5,433 nucleotides of DNA from JBDSLU01 sp039916225 (GTDB lineage: Bacteria > Acidobacteriota > Vicinamibacteria > Vicinamibacterales > Vicinamibacteraceae). Of the stretch, positions 1 to 4,784 are shown piece after piece. How positions within the stretch are numbered: position 1 is the first letter of the stretch; each line of letters starts with the position of its first letter. Location: positions 1 to 5,433 of the forward strand of contig JBDSLU010000414.1 in NCBI GenBank assembly GCA_039916225.1, read 5' to 3'. Under the pieces are notes generated by a model. That model was not told the origin of the DNA and searched no databases. It saw only the letters and a list, made by a program, of their open reading frames with translations. The translations under genes were made by a program, and so were the position numbers.

Positions 1-2
1 GC

Positions 3-818
3 GCGGCGGCGGTCCTGCTGTGGACACCGGGCGCGGTCTCCAGCCGCGACCTCGCCGACGGCTTCGCCCTGCAGCTGCCCAAGGCGGGCCTGTCTACAGC
101 CATCGCCGTCTTCGGCATCACCGGCGTCGGCGCCACCGAGCTGGTGATGTACCCCTACTGGTGCATCGAGAAGGGCTACGCCCGCTACACCGGGCCGCGC
201 GACGGATCGGCGGCGTGGCTGCCACGGGCGCGGGGGTGGATCCGGGTGATGCACCTCGACATCGCCTGCTCGCTGGTCATTTACACGCTGGCGACACTGG
301 CCTTCTACCTGCTCGGCGCCGGCGTGCTGCACAAGGCCGGCCTGGTGCCCAAGGCCAGCGACATGATCGTGACGCTGTCGCGGCTCTACACCGACACGCT
401 CGGCGGCTGGGCCTTGTGGCTGTTCTACGCCGGGGCGGTGATCACGCTCTACGGCACGATCTTCGCGTCGACTGCGGCGCACGCCCGCGTCACGGCGGAC
501 CTGGTGCGGATGGCCGGCGGCTTCGCGCGTGCCGACGGCGCCGCGCGCGGCCGATGGCGCGACATCAACACGGTGATCCTGGCGACGATTCCGGCCGTGC
601 TGTTTTGGACGATCGGCTCACCGGTCCGGATGGTGGTGGCTGGCGGGCTCGCCCAGGCGCTGATGCTGCCGTTGATCGGCCTGGCGGCCGTCTACCTCCG
701 GCACCGCCGCGTGCCCGAAGACCTGCAGCCGGCGCCGCTCACGACCGCCGCGCTGTGGACGTCGGCGATCGTGATGGCCTCGGCGGCGCTCTACTACGCC
801 GCCGCGCAGCTGCGCTGA
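3..818 (+). CDS. Divergent Nramp-family metal ion transporter, C-terminal part (5' end outside window)
   Basis: The frame is open from the left edge, with 271 residues visible before a TGA at 816-818, so the start and roughly the first half are missing. The protein is an integral inner-membrane transporter of the Nramp superfamily, which normally moves divalent metals with protons. The diagnostic stretch is GITGVGATELVMYPYWCIEK (visible residues 38-57). It occupies the place of Nramp helix 6, yet reads GATELVMYPYW instead of the canonical GATVMPHNLYLHS, so the Met-Pro-His metal site is rewritten. Further hydrophobic segments lie near visible residues 84-105, 128-153, 186-203, 207-227 and 247-265. 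The tail ends right after the last helix, as expected for an intact C-terminus. A second, canonical Nramp (MntH) lies 1.4 kb downstream on the same strand. From memory, such variants occur in Acidobacteria and Planctomycetes annotated simply as Nramp-family divalent metal transporters. The substrate cannot be told from sequence. An internal GTG/ATG at 144/147 falls inside the conserved helix and is not a real start. Confidence 0.85.
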   Translation, partial: AAAVLLWTPGAVSSRDLADGFALQLPKAGLSTAIAVFGITGVGATELVMYPYWCIEKGYARYTGPRDGSAAWLPRARGWIRVMHLDIACSLVIYTLATLAFYLLGAGVLHKAGLVPKASDMIVTLSRLYTDTLGGWALWLFYAGAVITLYGTIFASTAAHARVTADLVRMAGGFARADGAARGRWRDINTVILATIPAVLFWTIGSPVRMVVAGGLAQALMLPLIGLAAVYLRHRRVPEDLQPAPLTTAALWTSAIVMASAALYYAAAQLR

Positions 819-847
819 GACTCCCCCGCGGCGCGGATGGTGCCCGC

Positions 848-868
848 GCGACGGCATGCGTGCCGCGC
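848..868. terminator. Stem-loop between convergent genes, possible bidirectional terminator
   Basis: CGGCA (852-856), loop TGCG, TGCCG (861-865), extended by GCG/CGC across a one-base A bulge, gives an 8-bp GC-rich stem between the stop of the Nramp gene (818) and the stop of the opposite-strand gene (869). A second possible hairpin, GCGCGG (831-836) with CCGCGC (844-849), lies just before it. Neither has a T tract, so Rho-independent activity is uncertain. The position between two convergent 3' ends is the main support. Confidence 0.35.
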
Positions 869-1282
869 CTATTGCTGGCTCGTGGCGGGCGTCCAACTGG
901 CGCCGTAGGTCTCCTGGTAGACCTTGATCGCTTCGTCCTCCGACGGCAGCTGCAGGCCGTCGGTGAAGCGGTTCATGAAGGCGAAGTTGCAGGTCTGCAG
1001 CACCACTTCGAGCGCCCCGACGTCGCCGAACTCCTTCTGCACCGCGGCGAAATCCTCGTCGTTCATCCCCGACGGCCGATCGGTCAGCTTGCGCGCGAAC
1101 TTGACCGCGACCAGCTCGCGCGGCGTCAGCGCCGCGTCGTCCTTGCGCATGGCCTGCAGCTTCACCGGGTCGACGCCGAGCCGGCGCAGCCCGAGCACCT
1201 GGTGCAGCGTGCAGTAGCGGCATGAGGGTCGATAGCGCGAACAGGCTCGGGCGTATAGGATGCTCCGCGGAGGCCACGACAC
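869..1282 (-). CDS. Carboxymuconolactone decarboxylase / AhpD-like protein, N-terminally truncated (probable pseudogene)
   Basis: Reading leftward, the frame carries CRYCTLHQVLGLRRLG, with cysteines at 1222-1220 and 1213-1211 and the histidine at 1204-1202. It continues uninterrupted through ALTPRELVAVKFARKLT and LQTCNFAFMNRFTDGL to TAG at 871-869. This is the CxxC-xx-H core of the carboxymuconolactone decarboxylase / AhpD-like family, whose redox-active cysteines act in alkylhydroperoxide reduction or related chemistry. The position four after the second Cys, His in AhpD, is Gln here. Family members with this C-terminus normally have a further 50-70 residues before the CxxC. Here the only in-frame start is GTG at 1282, leaving about 20 unconvincing residues, and upstream lies the oppositely oriented aquaporin gene. 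I found no family-like sequence in the other two frames of 1223-1282. The gene therefore looks 5'-truncated, perhaps by a rearrangement that brought in the aquaporin gene. The frame stays open far into the aquaporin gene, but that is antisense shadow. A short functional 137-residue protein cannot be excluded. Confidence 0.6.
   Translation of the reverse strand: MSWPPRSILYARACSRYRPSCRYCTLHQVLGLRRLGVDPVKLQAMRKDDAALTPRELVAVKFARKLTDRPSGMNDEDFAAVQKEFGDVGALEVVLQTCNFAFMNRFTDGLQLPSEDEAIKVYQETYGASWTPATSQQ
1269..1273 (+). promoter_or_regulatory. Ribosome binding site of the aquaporin gene
   Basis: GGAGG lies 9 nt before the ATG at 1283 and fixes that start. A TATAGG (1254-1259) could be a -10 box (4 of 6 to TATAAT), but no convincing -35 is seen at the right distance, so I do not call a promoter. 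Confidence 0.7.
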
Positions 1283-2059
1283 ATGGACCGATCTCTCGTC
1301 CGCGAGCTCGCCGCGGAATGCCTTGGTACGTTTCTGCTCATCGCGTTCGGCGCCGGCTCGGTGGCGCAGATGGTCTTGAGCCATCACACGCTCGGGACAT
1401 CGCTCTCGGTGAACATCAGTTGGGGCCTGGCCGTCATGCTCGGCGCCTACGCGTCCGCCGGAGTGTCGGGGGCGCACCTCAATCCGGCGGTGTCGCTGGC
1501 GTTCGCCGTCTTCCGCGACTTTCCGCTGCGTAAGGTCATCCCGTTTGCCGTCGCCCAGACCGTGGGCGCCTTCCTCGCCTCGGCGGTCGTCTTCCTCACT
1601 TACCGTGAGGCCCTCGACGCCTTCGACGGGGGGCTGCGCGCCGTCGGCGGTCCCACCGCCACCGCCGGCATCTGGGCCACCTATCCCCAAGCGTACCTGT
1701 CGATCGCCGGTGGCTTCGTCGATCAAGTCGTCGGCACGGCGCTGCTGCTGATCGGGCTCTTCGCCCTCGTCGACGCCAAGAACGGCAACCTGCCCCCCCA
1801 CCTCGTGCCCGTCGCCGCGGGTCTGCTCGTCCTCGTCATCGGCGCCACCTTCGGCATGAACTCCGGCTACGCCATCAACCCGGCCCGGGATCTCGGCCCG
1901 CGGCTGTTCACGGCGGTGGCTGGCTGGGGCGGCGAGGTCTTCCGCGCCGGCAACGGCTGGTGGTGGGTGCCCATCGTGGCGCCGCCGATCGGCGCGCTGC
2001 TCGGGGCGTTCGTCTATGACGCCTGCATCACCCGCCTGCGGGCGCCCGCCGTGGCGTAA
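1283..2059 (+). CDS. glpF: Aquaglyceroporin, glycerol uptake facilitator type (MIP family)
   Basis: The 258-residue inner-membrane channel belongs to the major intrinsic protein family, with six membrane helices (about 9-29, 41-62, 84-106, 139-162, 173-191, 228-249) and two half-helices ending in NPA. The first box is GAHLNPAVS (N67-P68-A69), the second GYAINPARD (N199-P200-A201-R202-D203). The Asp after the second NPA-Arg marks glycerol facilitators rather than water-only aquaporins. Aligning by eye to E. coli GlpF puts the selectivity filter at W47, G187, Y196 and R202. Tyr replaces the bacterial Phe, a change also known in mammalian AQP3. It should conduct glycerol and small uncharged solutes; hydrogen peroxide, urea or metalloids are possible but not shown. 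No glycerol kinase or dehydrogenase gene is nearby, so a role in glycerol catabolism is not supported by context. The ATG has GGAGG 9 nt upstream. The gene diverges from the truncated AhpD-like gene and stands 160 nt before mntH. Confidence 0.92.
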   Translation: MDRSLVRELAAECLGTFLLIAFGAGSVAQMVLSHHTLGTSLSVNISWGLAVMLGAYASAGVSGAHLNPAVSLAFAVFRDFPLRKVIPFAVAQTVGAFLASAVVFLTYREALDAFDGGLRAVGGPTATAGIWATYPQAYLSIAGGFVDQVVGTALLLIGLFALVDAKNGNLPPHLVPVAAGLLVLVIGATFGMNSGYAINPARDLGPRLFTAVAGWGGEVFRAGNGWWWVPIVAPPIGALLGAFVYDACITRLRAPAVA

Positions 2060-2107
2060 AGGATCGACGAACTGCCCCACATCGATGCGGCAGACGGCTG
2101 AGCACGG

Positions 2108-2136
2108 GAGCGCCGGCAGCGCCGGCCCCCGCGCTC
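2108..2136 (+). terminator. GC-rich stem-loop after the aquaporin gene, possible terminator
   Basis: GAGC then GCCGGC (2108-2117) can pair with GCCGGC (2121-2126) around an AGC loop, and across a C-rich bulge with GCTC (2133-2136). It begins 49 nt after the aquaporin stop. No T run follows directly, so it is only a candidate. The hexamer GCCGGC is also a short direct repeat and self-complementary. Confidence 0.35.
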
Positions 2137-2181
2137 GGCGAATCGAGCCTCTCGCCTGCTGTTTCTCGTTATGGCGCCTAT

Positions 2182-2197
2182 TTTTGACTAATCAAAA
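2182..2197. promoter_or_regulatory. Perfect AT-rich dyad before mntH, candidate metalloregulator operator
   Basis: TTTTGA, spacer CTAA, TCAAAA is an exact 6-bp inverted repeat centred 30 bp before the mntH ATG. It sits in a short AT-rich island that is striking in this GC-rich window. Mn-dependent DtxR/MntR-family repressors, and also Fur-family ones, bind AT-rich dyads of this size in front of Nramp genes, so this is a good candidate operator for metal repression. The assignment to a particular regulator is inference, as no such regulator gene is in the window. Confidence 0.55.
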
Positions 2198-2212
2198 TTA
2201 ATGTGCCAGACT
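2184..2212 (+). promoter_or_regulatory. Candidate mntH promoter overlapping the dyad
   Basis: TTGACT (2184-2189, 5 of 6 to the -35 consensus) is followed after 17 nt by a poor -10, CAGACT (2207-2212). The -35 lies inside the inverted repeat, as expected for a repressor site. Transcription would then start at about the ATG itself, giving a leaderless mRNA, which fits the lack of a Shine-Dalgarno sequence. An alternative -10, TATTTT at 2179-2184, lacks a good partner. Confidence 0.3.
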
Positions 2213-2219
2213 GACCGAA

Positions 2220-3608
2220 ATGGCTGACGAGCTTCCGGTCGCGCCCCCCGCAGCCGCCCTCGAGGCGCCGGCCTGGCGTTCGACGTCGGGCCTCAGCCTT
2301 CCCGAAGTCCACGGCAGCATCCTCATCCCGCACGACGCCAAGCCCTGGCGGAAGTTCCTCGCCTTCGCCGGCCCAGGTTTTCTGGTGGCGGTCGGCTACA
2401 TGGATCCGGGCAACTGGGCCACCGACCTCGCCGGCGGCGCGCGGTTCGGCTACTCGCTGCTGTGGATCATCATGTTGTCCAACCTGATGGCCATCCTGCT
2501 GCAGCACTTGTGCATCAAGCTGGGCGTGGTCACAGGACGGGATCTGGCCCAGGCCTGCCGCGATCACTATCCGCGGCCGATCGCCTGGTTCCTCTGGGTC
2601 CTCGCCGAGGTCGCCATCGCCGCCTGCGACCTGGCCGAAGTCGTCGGATCGGCGATCGGCCTGCAGCTGCTGTTCGGGATTCCGCTCCTGTGGGGCTGCC
2701 TGATCACCTCGTTCGACGTGCTCGTGGTGCTGTATCTGCAGAACCGGGGCTTCCGCTACATCGAGGCGCTCGTCTTCACACTGGTGGCAACCGTCGGCCT
2801 CTGCTTCCTCGCCGAGCTGATCTTCTCGAAGCCAGAGCTCGGCGCCGTCATCGGTGGGTTCATCCCGTCGACCGGCGTGTTCAAGGAACAGGCCCAGCTC
2901 TACGTCGCCATCGGGATCATCGGGGCCACGGTGATGCCCCACAACCTCTATCTGCACTCGTCGATCGTGCAGACGCGGCGGTACGGGCGCAGCGAGCCGG
3001 CGCTGGTCGAGGCGGTGAAGTATGCGACCATCGATTCCACCTTCGCGCTCATGTGTGCGCTGTTCGTCAACGCCGCGATCCTGATCGTCGCGGCCGCGAC
3101 GTTCCACGAACGCGGCATGGGCGACGTCGCCGAAATTCAGGACGCCTATCGCCTCCTGTCACCGGTGCTCGGAGTCGGCGTCGCCAGCACGCTGTTCGCG
3201 GTCGCGCTGCTCGCCTCGGGCCAGAACTCCACGCTGACCGGCACGCTGTCCGGACAGATCGTGATGGAAGGGTTCATCAACTTCCGGATGCGGCCGTGGG
3301 TGCGGCGGCTCATCACGCGGCTGATCGCGATCATACCGGCGGTGATCGTGATCGGCGTCTACGGCGAAGCGCGGACGACCGACCTGCTGGTCGCCAGCCA
3401 GGTCGTGCTGAGCATGCAGCTCGGGTTCGCAGTGTGGCCGCTGTTGCGCTTCACCGGCTCGCGGGCCAAGATGGGCCGCTTCGCCAACCCGGTCTGGATC
3501 AAGACGCTGGGCTACGCGACCGCGATCATCATCATCGGGCTGAACGTGAAGCTGCTGTTCGACACGTTCATCCCCGAGTCGTGGCGCGCCGCCATCTACG
3601 GCGCCTAG
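2220..3608 (+). CDS. mntH: Nramp-family Mn2+/Fe2+ : H+ symporter, MntH type
   Basis: This 462-residue inner-membrane protein has the full canonical Nramp signature. Helix 1 carries GYMDPGNWATD (D62-P63-G64-N65). Helix 6 carries GATVMPHNLYLHS (A236, M239, P240, H241). A GQNSTLTGTLSGQ block lies at 334-346, and SQVVLSMQLGFA contains Q394, matching the helix-10 glutamine of the metal site. These are the metal ligands known from DraNramp and MntH, so proton-driven Mn2+ (and Fe2+) uptake is expected. About eleven membrane segments run from residue 46 to 450. The N-terminal extension of about 45 residues includes SLPEVHGSI, from memory a feature of many long bacterial MntH proteins, so the ATG at 2220 is preferred; no other ATG occurs before that motif. 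No Shine-Dalgarno sequence is visible before it. The gene is probably metal-regulated through the dyad at 2182-2197 and ends in a strong hairpin at 3718-3741. A divergent Nramp paralogue lies at the left edge of the window. Confidence 0.96.
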   Translation: MADELPVAPPAAALEAPAWRSTSGLSLPEVHGSILIPHDAKPWRKFLAFAGPGFLVAVGYMDPGNWATDLAGGARFGYSLLWIIMLSNLMAILLQHLCIKLGVVTGRDLAQACRDHYPRPIAWFLWVLAEVAIAACDLAEVVGSAIGLQLLFGIPLLWGCLITSFDVLVVLYLQNRGFRYIEALVFTLVATVGLCFLAELIFSKPELGAVIGGFIPSTGVFKEQAQLYVAIGIIGATVMPHNLYLHSSIVQTRRYGRSEPALVEAVKYATIDSTFALMCALFVNAAILIVAAATFHERGMGDVAEIQDAYRLLSPVLGVGVASTLFAVALLASGQNSTLTGTLSGQIVMEGFINFRMRPWVRRLITRLIAIIPAVIVIGVYGEARTTDLLVASQVVLSMQLGFAVWPLLRFTGSRAKMGRFANPVWIKTLGYATAIIIIGLNVKLLFDTFIPESWRAAIYGA

Positions 3609-3680
3609 GAGCCCGTGGTGAAAGTGCCGCTGCATTCGACGGGCGATGCATCCCGCCGCTCGGCGTTGCTCGTCGGTCGC

Positions 3681-3715
3681 CTCGAACGGCGAGGACGCAG
3701 TCCGGAGCCGTCGAG
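3681..3715 (+). other. Compound stem-loop just upstream of the mntH terminator
   Basis: CTCGAACGGC (3681-3690) pairs with GCCGTCGAG (3707-3715) with one bulged A. Inside it GGAC (3693-3696), loop GCA, GTCC (3700-3703) forms a second stem. The element ends 2 nt before the terminator stem, so the end of the mntH transcript would carry two stacked hairpins. It may protect the 3' end, or be part of a 3'-UTR-derived small RNA. Both roles are inferred from pairing only. Confidence 0.4.
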
Positions 3716-3717
3716 CG

Positions 3718-3741
3718 AAAGCCGCGTGACGACGCGGCTTT
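3718..3741 (+). terminator. Strong Rho-independent-type terminator after mntH
   Basis: AAAGCCGCGT (3718-3727), loop GACG, ACGCGGCTTT (3732-3741) is a perfect 10-bp stem with a tetraloop. The A3/T3 ends give a short U run, so it could act on both strands. It lies 110 nt after the mntH stop and 108 nt before usp, separating the two transcription units. The T tract is short (TTTA), which leaves some doubt about efficiency. Confidence 0.7.
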
Positions 3742-3778
3742 ACAGATTCCCGATATTCTCTCTCCTCGCGCCTGGATC

Positions 3779-3797
3779 GGCGGGCGCCTCGCCCGTC
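3779..3797 (+). other. Small hairpin in the usp upstream region
   Basis: CGGGCG (3781-3786), loop CCT, CGCCCG (3790-3795) is an exact inverted repeat, extended by a G-T wobble and a G-C pair. It lies 52 nt before the usp ATG, downstream of a weak -10-like TATTCT at 3754-3759. It may be leader structure. No known riboswitch class is recognised. Confidence 0.3.
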
Positions 3798-3849
3798 TCG
3801 GTGCGACGCGCCACTTTCACCACGGGCCCCTAGCGGCTGGAGTCGCGAC

Positions 3850-4278
3850 ATGTATCGACGCATCCTGGTCGCTCTCGATCACACCAAGGCCGACGAATCG
3901 CTGCTGCCGCACATCGCGACGCTGGCGGGGCTGACGAACGCCGAGCTCCTGCTCGTCCACGTCGCCGACGGCTGGGCGGCGCGCAACTACGATCGGCTGA
4001 AGCTGGCCGAATCGGAGGAGATGCGCGAGGACCGCGCCTACCTCGAACGCACCGCCGCGCTGATGCGCGAGCAGCACGGCCTCACCGTGTCGTCGGTGCT
4101 CGCCCTCGGCGATCCGCCGCGCGAGATCCTGCGATTGTCCGAGGAGTCGCAGTGCGACCTGATCGCGATGACCACCCACGGCCATCGCCTGATCGGCGAC
4201 ATCCTGTTCGGCAGCACGATCAACTACGTCCGCCACCGCTCCAAGACCCCGCTTTTGATCGTCAGCCCCAAGTCGTAG
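3850..4278 (+). CDS. Universal stress protein, UspA family single-domain
   Basis: The 142-residue cytoplasmic protein has the single alpha/beta Usp fold. It opens with RRILVALDHT (strand 1 with Asp10), then LLLVHVAD (33-40), LALGDPPREIL (84-94) and the C-terminal loop TTHGHRLIGDILFGSTINYV (108-127). In the ATP-binding signature G-x2-G-x9-G-S/T, the second and third glycines are G111 and G121-S122 with the right spacing. The first glycine is Thr108, a substitution seen in many Usp proteins, so nucleotide binding is likely but not certain. Usp proteins generally form dimers and help survival under starvation, oxidative or metal stress. GGAG at 3839-3842, 7 nt before the ATG, supports the start. 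Although it follows mntH on the same strand, 241 nt and a terminator intervene, so it is probably transcribed separately. Usp genes or domains are often found near transporters, and a functional link to metal stress is only suggested. Confidence 0.92.
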   Translation: MYRRILVALDHTKADESLLPHIATLAGLTNAELLLVHVADGWAARNYDRLKLAESEEMREDRAYLERTAALMREQHGLTVSSVLALGDPPREILRLSEESQCDLIAMTTHGHRLIGDILFGSTINYVRHRSKTPLLIVSPKS

Positions 4279-4299
4279 CTGTTTCTGCCACCTTCAGAG

Positions 4300-4349
4300 C
4301 CCAGCTCTGAGCTGAGCTCTGAGCCCGGCTCTGAGCCCGGCTCTGAGCC
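4300..4349. repeat. 12-bp tandem repeat array, four units
   Basis: GCTCTGAG occurs exactly at 4304-4311, 4316-4323, 4328-4335 and 4340-4347, each 12 bp apart, with linkers CCCA, CTGA, CCCG, CCCG. The last two units are identical. An inverted half-copy, CAGAGCC (4295-4301), pairs with GGCTCTG in units 3 and 4, and GAGCC-C-GGCTC can fold locally, so the array can form several alternative hairpins. It starts 21 nt after the usp stop and ends 21 nt before the padR promoter dyads. On the minus strand it would read as Gly-Ser-Glu-Pro-like repeats, but I see no real gene there. Confidence 0.85.
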
Positions 4350-4369
4350 AAGGCCGATCGAGTGCAGTT

Positions 4370-4396
4370 CTTTCCTGTTGACAATCCACAGGAAAG
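4370..4396. promoter_or_regulatory. padR upstream dyad 1, candidate PadR operator over the -35
   Basis: CTTTCCTGT (4370-4378) and ACAGGAAAG (4388-4396) form a perfect 9-bp inverted repeat around a 9-nt spacer. The spacer contains most of a consensus TTGACA (4378-4383), so a protein bound here would block RNA polymerase. PadR-family repressors bind dyads in their own promoters, making autoregulation the simplest reading. Confidence 0.6.
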
Positions 4397-4406
4397 GCGC
4401 GATGCT
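4378..4406 (+). promoter_or_regulatory. Candidate padR promoter
   Basis: TTGACA (4378-4383) matches the -35 consensus fully. After a 17-nt spacer, GATGCT (4401-4406) is a weak -10 keeping the conserved A at position 2 and T at position 6. Transcription would start near 4413, inside dyad 2, giving a leader of about 25 nt. The -35 lies within dyad 1. Confidence 0.45.
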
Positions 4407-4430
4407 CCTGTTGCCTATCAACACAGGAGC
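4404..4430. promoter_or_regulatory. padR upstream dyad 2, overlaps the ribosome binding site
   Basis: GCTCCTGT (4404-4411) and ACAGGAGC (4423-4430) form a perfect 8-bp inverted repeat with an 11-nt spacer. It shares TCCTGTTG and ACAGGA with dyad 1, and the two centres are 34 bp apart. The right arm contains GGAG (4426-4429), the padR Shine-Dalgarno, 7 nt before the ATG at 4437. A second operator, or a hairpin hiding the ribosome binding site in longer transcripts, are both possible. Confidence 0.55.
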
Positions 4431-4436
4431 GCTGCG

Positions 4437-4784
4437 ATGAGCCCGCCGCCCGCTGCCGAAGTGCCCTACGGCACGCTCGATCTCATGGTGCTGAAAACCC
4501 TGGCTTCGCTAGGGCCGCAGCACGGTTACGGTATCGCCCGCCGCATCGAACAGGTGGCGGCCGGCGCCCTGGAGCTCAATCAGGGGACCATCTACCCCGC
4601 CCTGCTGCGCCTCGAGCAGAAGGGTTGGATCGCCAGCGAGTGGGGCACGAGCGAGAACAACCGCCGCGCCCGCTTCTACAGCCTGACCAAGGCCGGCCAG
4701 AAGCAGCTGGCCGCGGAAGCGGCGCTCTGGACCCGGACCGTCGACATGATGGCGCGGATGCTGGAGCCGGAGTCGGAGCCGTGA
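4437..4784 (+). CDS. PadR-family transcriptional regulator, acidobacterial type
   Basis: The 115-residue winged-helix DNA-binding protein begins with YGTLDLMVLKTLASLGPQHG (11-30). The recognition region follows as NQGTIYPALLRLEQKGWI (48-65), then the wing EWGTSENNRRARFYSLTKAG (68-87) and a short C-terminal dimerisation helix. This matches the acidobacterial PadR subgroup that accompanies ADOP permeases, usually acting as a local repressor relieved by an effector. The ATG at 4437 is chosen because GGAG lies 7 nt before it and homology starts a few residues later. The same frame is open back to a GTG at 4362, but that would run through the promoter dyads. The stop overlaps the start of the permease gene by 4 nt, so the two are almost certainly co-transcribed and translationally coupled. 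The paired dyads upstream suggest autoregulation. The effector ligand is unknown. Confidence 0.93.
   Translation: MSPPPAAEVPYGTLDLMVLKTLASLGPQHGYGIARRIEQVAAGALELNQGTIYPALLRLEQKGWIASEWGTSENNRRARFYSLTKAGQKQLAAEAALWTRTVDMMARMLEPESEP

Noticed and set aside
20..1225. A 401-residue plus-strand frame at the left edge.
   Set aside because: It is a shadow of the Nramp frame and of the opposite-strand AhpD-like gene. Its composition is Arg/Ala-rich and no motif is seen.
869..2080. A 403-residue open frame on the minus strand covering the whole aquaporin gene.
   Set aside because: Only the last ~118 codons (869-1222) resemble a protein family. The rest is antisense to a strongly conserved aquaporin and is low-complexity Arg/Asp/Gly-rich sequence typical of shadow frames in GC-rich DNA.
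3615..3833. Small 72-codon frame between mntH and usp.
   Set aside because: It runs through the perfect terminator hairpin, has no good ribosome binding site and resembles nothing I know.
2462..3934. A 490-residue plus-strand frame overlapping mntH and running into usp.
   Set aside because: It is out of frame with a full canonical MntH, is Arg/His/Ala-rich with no family resemblance, and crosses the terminator at 3718-3741.
4295..4349. Possible CRISPR-like array.
   Set aside because: Units are 12 bp with 4-bp linkers, far too short for CRISPR repeats and spacers, and no cas gene is near.
4224..4424. Minus-strand 66-codon frame with Gly-Ser-Glu-Pro repeats.
   Set aside because: The repeats are just the 12-bp DNA array read in frame (12 bp is 4 codons). 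It starts inside the padR promoter dyads and overlaps the end of usp.
4362..4436. Upstream extension of the PadR gene from GTG 4362.
   Set aside because: The stretch contains the promoter, both dyads and the Shine-Dalgarno; family homology begins only after ATG 4437.
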